From Bifidobacterium canis (GTDB lineage Bacteria; Actinomycetota; Actinomycetes; Actinomycetales; Bifidobacteriaceae), in assembly GCF_009727065.1 (NCBI RefSeq), contig NZ_WNLP01000001.1:310001-374000 (forward strand): DNA of 64,000 nt. The letters run 5' to 3'. The notes under the pieces were generated by a model. That model was not told where the DNA came from, searched no databases, and saw only the letters and a list, made by a program, of their open reading frames with translations. This document shows, one piece after another, positions 28,386 to 37,569 of this stretch (the first letter of the stretch is position 1; each line of letters opens with the position of its first letter). The translations under genes were made by a program, and so were the position numbers.

Positions 28386-29774
28386 CTATTGCTGTTCCGA
28401 CGTGGAACCGACCTGCCCGGCAGCATGGTCGCCCTCGCGCAGCTGCTTGAACAGTTCGAGATTACGTTGGTCATCAAGCAGCACGCTGGAGCCGACGCCA
28501 TCGACGTAATACCCCGGATCAGACCAATACAGGCTTCCTGTTATACCGTTGGAACCGGAAGCGTCGCGGAACGCGAGCAGCATCTGCAGCATTGTCCATG
28601 GCGTTGAACGTTCGTCGACCGTCAGCGAGCCCAGAGCCGCTTCACCGGTTTTCTTGAGTTTGCCGAAGTTCATCAGCGTGCTGCGTGATGTCGCCTTCGA
28701 TGCGATGGCGCCGATCACCTGACGTTGCCTGTCGGAACGCCCGAAGTCGGAGCGGGGATCCGAATACCTCATGCGGGAGAATGCGAGCGCTGTAGTGCCG
28801 TTAACCACATGGCAGCCGGCCTTCCATTGCAGGCCTGATTTCTCGTCGTCGACATCCTGGTCGTAGCACAGTTCGATGCCGCCGAGAGCGTCGACCACTT
28901 TGGTGAGCCCGCCGAATGTGAGCTTGGCGACGTGATCGATATGCTGACCGGTGATCGATTCGACTTGTTTCACCAGTTCTTTCTTCCCGAACTGTTGCAT
29001 GACGGCATTGATTTTGAGCATCTCATCGCCCACCTGCACCAGCGAATCGCGTGGCACCGATATCAGAGAACTCGGGCCATGCTTCGGCTTGGTGAGGATG
29101 AGAATGGTATCGGTTCGTTCTCCTGGCGTGTCATCAAGCGCTCCGGTGGTACCGTCACGCTCATCCGAGCCGAGGATCAGCCATGAGGTTCCAGCGGTGT
29201 CGGAGGCGCCAGACAGCCATTCCTCTTTGTGGAGATTTGAGTTGACCCAGTTGTAGGTGCTGATAAGGCCGAACCCGAGCACCAATGCGAGCACGACAAT
29301 GATGGTGAGAATAATATTGCGCACGCGGTGCTTGCTGTGCGCGCGCGTGGCGCCGCTGGACGGTTTGCCTGTGTGCCCGAAATTGTGCGCAGAAGGTGTG
29401 CTGTTGTGCGGTTTGGGGGAGCGGACGCTGGATGAGGATGCCTGTGAGTTGCGTGTGCTTCGCGACGCCGGTGCGAAACTCTGAGGAGCGGGCTGCGAGT
29501 CAGATCGTTGCCGTTCGGTATGTGCTCCGGAATGCGGGGCGAAGGAAGCTGGCATACTTTCGCCTTGATTGCGTTGCGAGGCTGTGTTAGTGTGCCCGGA
29601 TGTGCGCGCAGGCTGGCTATGCTGCGATGTGCGTGACGTGGAACGATGCGGCGAAAAACTTGGAGGAGCCGGAGTCGATGGCCGCGCGGACGATTGCCCA
29701 CTGTTGGCATGAGCCTTGCCCGGTTTGAAACTCGGTGGAAGCTGATTTCCTTGGTCGTCGTTGTTCGTCGACAT
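28386..29774 (-). CDS. LytR-CpsA-Psr (LCP) family ligase, first of two
   Basis: LCP proteins attach glycopolymers to peptidoglycan outside the membrane. This 462-residue member has a ~145-residue cytoplasmic tail rich in Ser, Pro, His and Gln that is probably disordered, one membrane helix (NIILTIIVVLALVLGFGLIS) and the LCP domain. The domain shows LILGSDERDGTTGALDD, RTDTILILTKPK, SLISVPRDSLV and the AFSRMRYSDPRSDFGRSDRQRQ segment in parts, which contain the Asp/Arg residues that bind the polyprenyl phosphate. ATG 29774 has GAGGAA upstream. It lies downstream of a second LCP gene and upstream of the FtsK-like gene on the same strand. Confidence 0.92.
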   Translation of the reverse strand: MSTNNDDQGNQLPPSFKPGKAHANSGQSSARPSTPAPPSFSPHRSTSRTSQHSQPARTSGHTNTASQRNQGESMPASFAPHSGAHTERQRSDSQPAPQSFAPASRSTRNSQASSSSVRSPKPHNSTPSAHNFGHTGKPSSGATRAHSKHRVRNIILTIIVVLALVLGFGLISTYNWVNSNLHKEEWLSGASDTAGTSWLILGSDERDGTTGALDDTPGERTDTILILTKPKHGPSSLISVPRDSLVQVGDEMLKINAVMQQFGKKELVKQVESITGQHIDHVAKLTFGGLTKVVDALGGIELCYDQDVDDEKSGLQWKAGCHVVNGTTALAFSRMRYSDPRSDFGRSDRQRQVIGAIASKATSRSTLMNFGKLKKTGEAALGSLTVDERSTPWTMLQMLLAFRDASGSNGITGSLYWSDPGYYVDGVGSSVLLDDQRNLELFKQLREGDHAAGQVGSTSEQQ

Positions 29775-29830
29775 GATGTTCCTCGTAGATAAGAACCGTG
29801 TTGTTCAATGCGTGCTGAATACGAAAGTGA

Positions 29831-29871
29831 GCAGGCTGTTCCCGTCAACTCACGTGACGGGAACAGCCTGC
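29831..29871. terminator. Perfect 17-bp hairpin between the two LCP genes
   Basis: GCAGGCTGTTCCCGTCA and its exact complement are separated by 7 bases. It lies 7 bases past the stop of the upstream LCP gene (minus strand). No T tract follows in either direction, so termination may need a factor, or the hairpin may protect the 3' end. Confidence 0.7.
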
Positions 29872-29877
29872 ATGACC

Positions 29878-31359
29878 TTAGTCTTTGGAGACTTTGCAGA
29901 TCGTGTTGTTGAGGTAACGGTACGATATGCCAACGTACTGGTTGGTGTTCGGATCCTTGATCGAACCGTCTTCCGGATCAACCACGCCGCCGGTCTCAGG
30001 ATCGGTCAGCGTGCCATCGGAATGCACCAAGAGTCCTGTGGCTGCATCGAGCTTGGCTTCATCTTTCTGCTCGCTCTGACCGGAGGTGTCTGCGCCTTCA
30101 GTGCTTTCCGTGCTCTGCGATGGTGTTTCTGTAGCCTCTTCACTGGCTTCGGCACTAGGCGAAGCGGATTCGGTGGAAGTCTGCTCCTTGAGCAGGTCGT
30201 CCTTCGACGAATCCTTGTTTGTATCGTCGGTTTCCTCTTCCGAACCATAGAGGGGCTTTGATTCCTTGAACTTCGCCCATACCTCTTTTGCGGCGTCGGT
30301 CCACACCACGCGGTTCGGATCTTCAGGTGCGGCCTGAACCGGAACCGTTTGAGAATAGACATGATCCACTTTGAGGTTGCGTAGGCTCACGGCCAGACCC
30401 ATCAGCGCGTTGGTGTCTGCCATGCCCTCACTGAAGCTCAATGATTGCAATGCATTCTTCACCAATTGATACAACTGGCTGGTCTGTGTGAACAGGTTCT
30501 TCGAAATGGCGACCTGCAGCACCGATTTGATGAGATACTGTTGACGCGTGGTGCGCATGATGTCGGAGCCGTCGGTGTCGTTGCCATGGCGACGACGTGC
30601 ATAGTTGGTGGCTTCAGTGCCATTGAGATGATGCATGCCCTTGGTGAAATGCATGTTGGTGTTCTCATCATCGACATCGCTGGGGAAGCACAGGTCGACG
30701 CCGCCGATGGCGTCGATCATCTTGCTCAGACCGTTGAAATCGACGACGATGAAGTTCTTGATGTCGAGTCCGGTCAGCGCGTTCACCGCGCTGACGGTGC
30801 AGCTTGCAGCGGAGGAGAGATCTCCGCCTACCGAATACGCGTTCGCGAAGATGGAGTTGAATTGCACTCCATATTGAGCTGGAATGGTATCCTTCGACGT
30901 CTTGCATGCAGGAACATCGACGAGCGAGTCGCGTGGTATCGACACGAGATTCACATATTTCCTGCTCGCGCCAATCTGCACGACCATCGTTGTGTCGGCA
31001 TTGTGTAAGCCGACTTCAGTGGATCCGTCACCGGAGACGCTGCCATTGCCGTCCCCGTCACGCGTATCTTGCCCGATGAGCACGAAGTTGATGGGTTTGC
31101 CTGAATTCGGATCGAGATAGGCATCTTCTTTCGAGAGCAAAGATCCGACCTTGTTCTCTTGCACAATGCTATTGATATTCAGCCACGTGGCAGCGGCAAC
31201 GGCACCTGCGAACACGAGGGCGCCAACAACGATCATCGAAATGATTTTCACAACACGGTAGCGGGCATTTCGATATTGAACCCCGCTGTGTTTCGGTCGT
31301 TCGCTGATCGGCCCGCCGATAGTGACCGTGCGGTTTCTGTCATCGGTATGTGAAGCCAA
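29878..31359 (-). CDS. LytR-CpsA-Psr (LCP) family ligase, second of two
   Basis: A 493-residue paralogue of the neighbouring LCP protein. A ~30-residue basic cytoplasmic tail and one membrane helix (ISMIVVGALVFAGAVAAATW) precede the LCP domain with FVLIGQDTRDGDGN, DTTMVVQIGA, NLVSIPRDSLVDVP and ATNYARRRHGNDTDGSDIMR in parts, so the phosphate-binding Asp/Arg set is intact. The C-terminal ~110 residues are acidic and rich in Ser, Thr and Glu, then end in a short ordered piece (QYVGISYRYLNNTICKVSKD). The gene diverges from the large GT2 gene across ~200 bases. Which glycopolymer it ligates is not shown. Confidence 0.92.
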   Translation of the reverse strand: MASHTDDRNRTVTIGGPISERPKHSGVQYRNARYRVVKIISMIVVGALVFAGAVAAATWLNINSIVQENKVGSLLSKEDAYLDPNSGKPINFVLIGQDTRDGDGNGSVSGDGSTEVGLHNADTTMVVQIGASRKYVNLVSIPRDSLVDVPACKTSKDTIPAQYGVQFNSIFANAYSVGGDLSSAASCTVSAVNALTGLDIKNFIVVDFNGLSKMIDAIGGVDLCFPSDVDDENTNMHFTKGMHHLNGTEATNYARRRHGNDTDGSDIMRTTRQQYLIKSVLQVAISKNLFTQTSQLYQLVKNALQSLSFSEGMADTNALMGLAVSLRNLKVDHVYSQTVPVQAAPEDPNRVVWTDAAKEVWAKFKESKPLYGSEEETDDTNKDSSKDDLLKEQTSTESASPSAEASEEATETPSQSTESTEGADTSGQSEQKDEAKLDAATGLLVHSDGTLTDPETGGVVDPEDGSIKDPNTNQYVGISYRYLNNTICKVSKD

Positions 31360-31558
31360 AGCTCATACCTTTCTGTGTCGTCATCACTGCAAGACAACTG
31401 CCATGTCGCAGCTGCGCGCATGCCGTTTCCTTCTGCTTCGGCACGCAAACTCTTTCAGATTATAAGGTATTCACCTGAGAAAAGACGCTTTTAAGTAAGA
31501 TCTTCACCTATTTCACGTCAGAAAAGCCGAATAGACCCTCTTGCGTACACTGGAGCGT

Positions 31559-34500
31559 ATGAGACTTTCCGGCGACAGCGAGATCCAGCAGCTGATCAGT
31601 GACACACTGGCCGAACGACCGTATTCGCATGACCAATCCGTGCGCGATGACGTGACCGCCGTGATCACCGTGGAGAACGACATGCGTTTCTTCGCGGAGA
31701 CGTTCGCCGCAGTGCTCCGGCAGAGCGTATTGCCCTCGACCATCGTCATTGCGGACTGCTCAGGGCAGACGTTGCAATCCGTACAGACCAGCTTCAACGT
31801 CATCCCCACCCGTGGCGACGCATTGCACCGCATGCCGCAGGAGCACACGATCCGCGTGCAGATCCTCAAAGTCGCCCAAGCGAAATCGTTCGGGGATGCA
31901 GTCACCAAGGTGCTGCGCAACGCCCAGATCGACACGTCGACGAAAACGCTGTGGGTATTGCACGACGATTCACGACCGGCAGACACAACCTGCTTGGAGC
32001 GGCTGCTCGACGCATGGACCAACGCCCCCACCGCGGCGCTCATCGGATGCAAGCAACTCGACTGGGATGCCGTGCGGTTGCATGATGTCGGCAAATATGC
32101 GAACAAGCACGCAGTGGTGTCACTCGTCGTAGACGGGGAACCGGATCAGGAGCAATACGATTCGCGCAACGATGTGTTCGCCGTATCGCTGGCGGGTGCG
32201 CTCATCCCGGTCAACACATTGCACAGTGTGCGAGGCATCAACCCCTGGTTTACGACATACGGTGAGTCCGAAGACCTGTGCAGGCGATTGTGCAGGGCGG
32301 GCAAACGCGTGGTCGTCGTACCGTCGGCGCGCATCGCGCATCGCCGTGCACGTTACGAGGGCGTGCGTACGCATGACGGGCATCCATCGGCAGAGGGCCG
32401 TGTCATAGACACATCGATGACACAACTCAACGTCAAGCAGAAGTATTCATACACCGACGTCAACGCAGGCTGGTGGCCGCTATTGTGGGTCGCCAGCATC
32501 TTCACCTGCCTCGCGAAATCCATACGGCTCCTGTTCCGCAAACAGCCATACCGTGCATGGTGCATGCTCTGCATGCCTTGGATCGCGTTGTTCAACATTC
32601 CGGGGGCTTTCGGCGCACGACACCGCTTGTCGGCCGTACGCTCGGTATCAAGGTCGCAACTGTCGAACCTGATCGCCGACCGTGATCAGATGAGAACATG
32701 GCATGCGCGTCTGAAAGCGTTTGAATCCGAACAGGGGGGCTTGGTTCTCGACCCGCTCGCGCAAGCGCATCTGCACAGGCGGCTCATACGGCGTTGGGTG
32801 CTGGCATTGATCGCGGCGTTCGCCGCATTCCTGTGCGTCATGGTCATCTATTGGCCGCTGTTCGGTCGCGCATTCGGCGGCGACTCACTCTACTCCAGTC
32901 AGCTGCTCGCTACGGATGCCACGTTCAAGCAGCTGGTTCAGGCCGCCACCACCACATGGAACTTCGGTGCGGGAACAGGCATGCCCGTTCCGCCTTCGCC
33001 ATGGCTTCTGGTGCTGATGGTTGCGAGCATCTTCACCGGAGGGCACGTCGCCGCTGCCTTGGCATTGATCTTCTTCCTGTCGGCACCGGCCTGTGTGCTG
33101 AGCTTCTGGGCTCTCGCCGGTGTTGTGACGCGTTCCGACGAGATCCGCGTATTCAGCGGCTTGATGTGGTTCGCCCTCGCTTTGGCATTGGGACTGTATT
33201 CCAGCGCGAATCTGCCGATGCTCACGGTCATGGTGTTCTTGCCGGCGGCATTCGCGTTCTGCTTCAAGGCAGTGGGCATGTATCGCACCGAGCAGCCTGT
33301 GAATCCAAGGGCTTCGGTGCAGTCTGCCGCGGCTGCGGCGCTGCTGTTCATTCCGACGGTTGCAGCAGAGCCGCAATTGTTGCTTGCCCTGATCGTGATC
33401 TTCGTGGCCTTCCTTGTGTTCGTGCGAGACCACAGGGCGATGCTCGTACTGATCCCGTTCCCAGCGGCATTTGCCATGGCGCCGACATTGGTGAACTCTG
33501 TGAGGTATGCGAGCAATGGAATGATGAGGCAACTGTTCGGCGACATCATGGTTCCCGTGCAATCGGTGAACGGTTCGCCGAAGGTGCTCAATCTCACCGA
33601 ACTCGTATGGCGTGCGTTCAACATCTCGGCACCCACGCAATTCTCCAATTGGTTCAGCGTCAGTGGTTTGACCGATATGCTGCTGTTCATAGCCGTGTGT
33701 GTCATCACGGTTCTGGCTTTTCTGGCGTTGCTGCGCCCATCGGTGTTCCGCGCCAGCAGGATCCTATGGATGATCTCCATCAGCGGATTGTTGCTGTCCA
33801 TCGTTTCCGCCGCCATGGTCATCGCAGTCGAACCCTATGGCTTGGCCTCCGGATCTGTGCTGCCGGGCGTCGTCTTGGCGCTATGCGGCATGTTGGCGAA
33901 TATCGCGGTTCTTTCAGGATCCGCCACAAAACGTTTCGCCCGTTTGAATGTCGAGCGGCAATCACGGTCTGTGGTGCGAGTCATCGGTCGCGCATCGGTG
34001 GCGATTGTGCTGGCCGTGCTGTCATGCGCCGGCATCTTCTATGGGTACCAGATCGCGTATCGCGATGGAATCGGTGCACGGGATTATGGTCTGCCGCAGG
34101 TTGCACAGGAATACCTCAGAGGCGGTGAGAATCGGCGCGTGCTCGCTTTGGCGGCAACCGGCTCCGATACGGTTGCATATTCGGTTATGCGTACGGGTAG
34201 CGGTGATTTGATTGACTCGTCTGCCGCACAGCGTGCACGTGAGGCGAGCGAAGGATTCAGCGAAACCAGCGACCAGACCAAGATCGCGCACGCGAGTGCG
34301 CAGCTGCTGGCCCAGAACGACGATGATGCCATCAGGCAGCTTTCCGACCTCGGTTTCGGTGGCATCTATGTCGTCACGGATTCCGCTGCGAACACCAGCA
34401 GCAAGGCCAGTGCTCAACTATTGGCCAATATCACTTCGTGTGCGGGTACGCAATCCGTTGTCAGCAATGATCAGGGAACATACTACCGATTCACATTGAA

Positions 34501-34657
34501 TCCGGCGAACGAGCAGCATATCGACGCGTCGAAAGCACAGGAGCAGAGCCGTAATCCTTGGCGTATCGCCTGGCTGTGGTGCCTTGGCATAGTCGTGGTG
34601 CTGTATTGCATCGTTGCCATCCCGAGAACGCATACGAACAATCAGGAGGAAGCATGA
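31559..34657 (+). CDS. GT2-family glycosyltransferase with large polytopic membrane domain
   Basis: A ~1032-residue envelope glycosyltransferase. Residues ~30-290 form a GT-A family 2 domain with an opening VTAVITVENDMRFFAETF, a DD pair in LWVLHDDSRPAD and the acceptor-side ESEDLCRRLCRAGKRV. After a linker, ~12 membrane helices follow, with clusters from about residue 415 (VLALIAAFAAFLCVMVIY) to 850, then an extracytoplasmic domain and a final helix (WLWCLGIVVVLYCIVAI). The start is ATG 31559 with GGAG just upstream; a TTG at 31541 is also in frame. The stop overlaps the next start as ATGA. With the LCP genes it probably builds or modifies a cell-wall polysaccharide. Confidence 0.85.
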   Translation: MRLSGDSEIQQLISDTLAERPYSHDQSVRDDVTAVITVENDMRFFAETFAAVLRQSVLPSTIVIADCSGQTLQSVQTSFNVIPTRGDALHRMPQEHTIRVQILKVAQAKSFGDAVTKVLRNAQIDTSTKTLWVLHDDSRPADTTCLERLLDAWTNAPTAALIGCKQLDWDAVRLHDVGKYANKHAVVSLVVDGEPDQEQYDSRNDVFAVSLAGALIPVNTLHSVRGINPWFTTYGESEDLCRRLCRAGKRVVVVPSARIAHRRARYEGVRTHDGHPSAEGRVIDTSMTQLNVKQKYSYTDVNAGWWPLLWVASIFTCLAKSIRLLFRKQPYRAWCMLCMPWIALFNIPGAFGARHRLSAVRSVSRSQLSNLIADRDQMRTWHARLKAFESEQGGLVLDPLAQAHLHRRLIRRWVLALIAAFAAFLCVMVIYWPLFGRAFGGDSLYSSQLLATDATFKQLVQAATTTWNFGAGTGMPVPPSPWLLVLMVASIFTGGHVAAALALIFFLSAPACVLSFWALAGVVTRSDEIRVFSGLMWFALALALGLYSSANLPMLTVMVFLPAAFAFCFKAVGMYRTEQPVNPRASVQSAAAAALLFIPTVAAEPQLLLALIVIFVAFLVFVRDHRAMLVLIPFPAAFAMAPTLVNSVRYASNGMMRQLFGDIMVPVQSVNGSPKVLNLTELVWRAFNISAPTQFSNWFSVSGLTDMLLFIAVCVITVLAFLALLRPSVFRASRILWMISISGLLLSIVSAAMVIAVEPYGLASGSVLPGVVLALCGMLANIAVLSGSATKRFARLNVERQSRSVVRVIGRASVAIVLAVLSCAGIFYGYQIAYRDGIGARDYGLPQVAQEYLRGGENRRVLALAATGSDTVAYSVMRTGSGDLIDSSAAQRAREASEGFSETSDQTKIAHASAQLLAQNDDDAIRQLSDLGFGGIYVVTDSAANTSSKASAQLLANITSCAGTQSVVSNDQGTYYRFTLNPANEQHIDASKAQEQSRNPWRIAWLWCLGIVVVLYCIVAIPRTHTNNQEEA

Positions 34658-36204
34658 GCAAGCGGTTGGAATCTTCGCATTCGCGACGCCATTCACCGGT
34701 CACGAAAGCGCTCATGACCACGATTTCCGCCGGGGTGGTTGCTGCGGTGCTGGTCGGTTTGGCTTTCATTCCAGGTAAGAATCTCCCTGCAGATCACGCA
34801 GATACGGCCAATGCATCTGTGACGCAGGAAGTGAGTCCGAAGGTCATCGACCAGTATTGCCCGGCGCAAATGGGTCTTGCGGACACAGGTACGTACGGTG
34901 ATGAGGAATTCCAGGCCAGTGTTGGAGACCTGACTTCAAGTGCCAGATACGGCGCGTTCGGGGCGATATTCCATGCACAGGTTTCGGCTATGGGGGATTC
35001 TTCGAAGAACACGGTGCTGCAAGGCCAGCAAGAAAATGATGATGATGCCACTGCATCCAATGATTCGGTTGTGCTCGCCTCACAAGATGGCGTTCAGCAG
35101 CCACAGGTCTTTGAGACTCGTCTGCTCGGCGCCCAAACGGGAACCGGCGCAAGCGGAGCCATTGCTTCCTGGGCCACCAACGGCGACATCGCAGGCGTGT
35201 CGGCTGCTTCATGCGTCAGCACAAGCCTGCAGCAGGATTTTCTCGTCTCAAGCACCAAGCAGGGAACGACGCAACAGTTGCTGATCGCCAATCCCACCGA
35301 TAAATCCACGACTGTGGAACTCACGATGAATGGCACCGACGGGTCGATCACCATGGCTACACAAAGCACTCTTGTAGTCGGTGCGAACGAACAGATATCG
35401 GTCGATCTCGCAGCGGCTGCATCGAACCAGAACGCCGTGTATGTACGCGTTCGTTCTCAGGGCTCGCCAGTGGCTGCCGTGGTCCGCACCATTCAGATGG
35501 ATGGTTTGAACGCCGACGGCAACGATTTCGTGATGCCTCTCGAATCGGCTGCATCAACGCAGGTGATCAATCTGGGGGAGCAGCACAACAACGTCACATT
35601 GCGAGTGTTCGGCTCTCAATCCGGTTCGCTGAATCTGTCGTGGATCACAAAATCTGGCGTGAAAAGCGAAGGCAAGCACGCGGTCGAGGCAAACAAAGTG
35701 AACACGCTGTCGCTGAAATCGATCCCATCCGGCGCATTGGCATTGCTTGTGGAAAGCGATGTCGATGTCAAAGCGAATGCGAGCATAGACTCCACGAATA
35801 AGGATTCTCACGATTTTGCGGTCGTCAACACCACCCATGCCTACGCGCAATCTGCTCTGACCATTCCAGCGAACATGGACGCGCAACTCGTGGTGACCAA
35901 TGCCTCATCGAAATCGATCACGGTGACATTCACCGCATACGATGAACACGGTGGGCAACTCGCGGTAAAAACAATTGACCTGGACGGTGACTCGGCACGG
36001 ACACTGAAGCCTTCCGATATCGCGAAGAACGCCGTTGCCATCACCACAGACTATGCGGACAGCAATCTGGTGTGGGGAGCGTTCCTGACGAACAGCAAAG
36101 TCAGTGACGCCAACGTGGCCGGCATCGCCTATATCGGTGCGAACTCGTTGCGCGTTGCCGAACAGACGGTGTATGCAGTGCACGACGCAACCATCGTGCA
36201 CTGA
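34654..36204 (+). CDS. DUF5719-family secreted/anchored envelope protein
   Basis: A 516-residue protein coupled to the GT2 gene by an ATGA overlap behind an AGGAGG site. A basic N-terminus (SKRLESSHSRRHS) and one membrane segment (ALMTTISAGVVAAVLVGLAF) are followed by a conserved DQYCPAQMG Cys motif, then ~450 residues of Ser/Thr/Val-rich beta-type sequence. A second Cys (AASCVST) could pair with the first. Repeated segments such as TQQLLIANPTDKSTTVELTM and DAQLVVTNASSKSITVTFTA suggest duplicated immunoglobulin-like domains. Homologues of this domain of unknown function neighbour GT2 and metallopeptidase-like genes in other actinobacteria. A role next to the glycosyltransferase is inferred. 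Confidence 0.8.
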   Translation: MSKRLESSHSRRHSPVTKALMTTISAGVVAAVLVGLAFIPGKNLPADHADTANASVTQEVSPKVIDQYCPAQMGLADTGTYGDEEFQASVGDLTSSARYGAFGAIFHAQVSAMGDSSKNTVLQGQQENDDDATASNDSVVLASQDGVQQPQVFETRLLGAQTGTGASGAIASWATNGDIAGVSAASCVSTSLQQDFLVSSTKQGTTQQLLIANPTDKSTTVELTMNGTDGSITMATQSTLVVGANEQISVDLAAAASNQNAVYVRVRSQGSPVAAVVRTIQMDGLNADGNDFVMPLESAASTQVINLGEQHNNVTLRVFGSQSGSLNLSWITKSGVKSEGKHAVEANKVNTLSLKSIPSGALALLVESDVDVKANASIDSTNKDSHDFAVVNTTHAYAQSALTIPANMDAQLVVTNASSKSITVTFTAYDEHGGQLAVKTIDLDGDSARTLKPSDIAKNAVAITTDYADSNLVWGAFLTNSKVSDANVAGIAYIGANSLRVAEQTVYAVHDATIVH

Positions 36205-36633
36205 TCACATGCCCCAATCAGGGTCGATCTCTTCCGGACGCCTGCCATACAGCTCGGCAATGCGCAATACGAGCTCATCACGAATGGCGAACTGCAGGTC
36301 GGCGCGCGAACGGGCATGACTCTGCAACGGCATCCTATAGAGCACTACGCGCGCGGGAATACCATGCGATGCGGGGAATGCCTGCGAGGTGAGACGCGGA
36401 TTCGCCTCCCAAGGTGCAGGCGACGACGGCGGCACATCTTCCACGGCGAATTGCAACGGTGCGAGAAGTTGCGGCCACGCTGCGTTCAAACGACGGATCT
36501 GCGCAATGGCCATGTCGTCGAACATGCCGCTTCGTGTGTGGTAATGCGGTAATCTTGTGCCGAACGGGGGAGTGCGAATACCGCGTCCATGACGGTTCCT
36601 GTAGACTTTCTCTTCCCAAGGTGCGCGAATCAT
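36205..36633 (-). CDS. Zincin-like metallopeptidase family protein lacking the HExxH motif
   Basis: A 142-residue protein whose N-terminal half (YRNRHGRGIRTP, FDDMAIAQIRRLNAAWP, FAVEDVPPSSP) and RVVLYRMPLQSHA match the small zincin-like protein encoded next to DUF5719 and whiB genes in actinobacteria. In that family the C-terminal helix normally carries HExxH for zinc. Here the corresponding region reads IRDELVLRIAELYG, so both His residues are absent and peptidase activity is unlikely. The start is ATG 36633; a GTG lies 9 bases upstream. It begins right against the DUF5719 stop on the opposite strand. Context makes the family call reasonable, but identity is moderate by eye. Confidence 0.62.
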   Translation of the reverse strand: MIRAPWEEKVYRNRHGRGIRTPPFGTRLPHYHTRSGMFDDMAIAQIRRLNAAWPQLLAPLQFAVEDVPPSSPAPWEANPRLTSQAFPASHGIPARVVLYRMPLQSHARSRADLQFAIRDELVLRIAELYGRRPEEIDPDWGM

Positions 36634-36707
36634 GCTTCCCACTCTAAAACATTGCTGGGTCTTTGCGCTACGATTACTAGCTATTGACTAACGATGGAGG
36701 AGTGAAT

Positions 36708-37532
36708 ATGAGCGAGCACGTCAAGATCGTGATGGCCGATCAAGTTGATATCGCCCAACTATGCGCACGCATGAAGGTGATGGCTTTCGACTTGGATGGC
36801 ACGCTGGCGCGGTCGAAAAAGCCGATGCATGAGCCGATGGCGCAGGCATTGTCTGCGTTGACTCGGCTGCTTCCGGTGGCGATTATTTCAGGTGGCACGA
36901 TCGACTTGGTGCGCTCCCAGGTCACCGATATGCTCACCGCCGACGCGAATCGTGCCAACATGCATCTGATGCCCACGTCGGGAACACGATACTACAACTG
37001 GAATAGTGCGGACGGCATGTGGCAGGAGATCTACGAGCATAATCTCAGCGAGACAGATCGCGCCACGGTCATCGCCTCCTTGGAAAAGCATGCACGTGAA
37101 CTCGGCATTTGGGAAAGCAAGACTTGGGGGCCGCGCATTGAAGACCGCGGCAGTCAGATCACATTCTCCGCGCTGGGGCAGCAGGCACCGGTCGAAGCCA
37201 AGGAACAGTGGGACCCTGACAATGTGAAGAAGAACAAGCTTGCGGAAGCCGTTCAGCGTGATGTGCCGCATCTGGAAGTACGTTCAGGCGGTTCGACGAG
37301 CGTTGATATTTCGAACAAGGGCGTCGACAAGGCGTATGCGGTGAAAGAACTTGCTTCGATGCTGGGCGTGGAGGTTTCGCAGATCGCATTCGTCGGGGAT
37401 CGCATGGATCCCGACGGCAATGATTATCCGGCCGCCCGTGCGGGAACGTTCGCCATTCGCGTCACCGGACCGCAAGACACGCTTGTACTGTGCGAACGCA
37501 TCATCGAATGGTATGGTGCGCACATGCAATAA
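36708..37532 (+). CDS. HAD-IIB family phosphatase, phosphomannomutase-like
   Basis: A 274-residue cytoplasmic haloacid-dehalogenase-type phosphotransferase. Motif I is MAFDLDGTLARSKKP (two Asp), motif II VAIISGGT, motif III the Lys in ISNKGVDKAYAVKEL and motif IV FVGDRMDPDGNDYPA. The cap contains ERGSQITFSA-like sequence (DRGSQITFSALGQQAP) and EVRSGGSTSVDISNKG, which resemble the eukaryotic-type phosphomannomutase/HAD-IIB branch. A sugar phosphate is the likely substrate. The start is ATG 36708 with GGAGGAG upstream; an in-frame ATG at 36684 lacks support. It sits between the envelope block and comF. Confidence 0.85.
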   Translation: MSEHVKIVMADQVDIAQLCARMKVMAFDLDGTLARSKKPMHEPMAQALSALTRLLPVAIISGGTIDLVRSQVTDMLTADANRANMHLMPTSGTRYYNWNSADGMWQEIYEHNLSETDRATVIASLEKHARELGIWESKTWGPRIEDRGSQITFSALGQQAPVEAKEQWDPDNVKKNKLAEAVQRDVPHLEVRSGGSTSVDISNKGVDKAYAVKELASMLGVEVSQIAFVGDRMDPDGNDYPAARAGTFAIRVTGPQDTLVLCERIIEWYGAHMQ

Positions 37533-37569
37533 TTCAAACTATTGCTTGTGTGAACGAGAGGGGGCTGCG

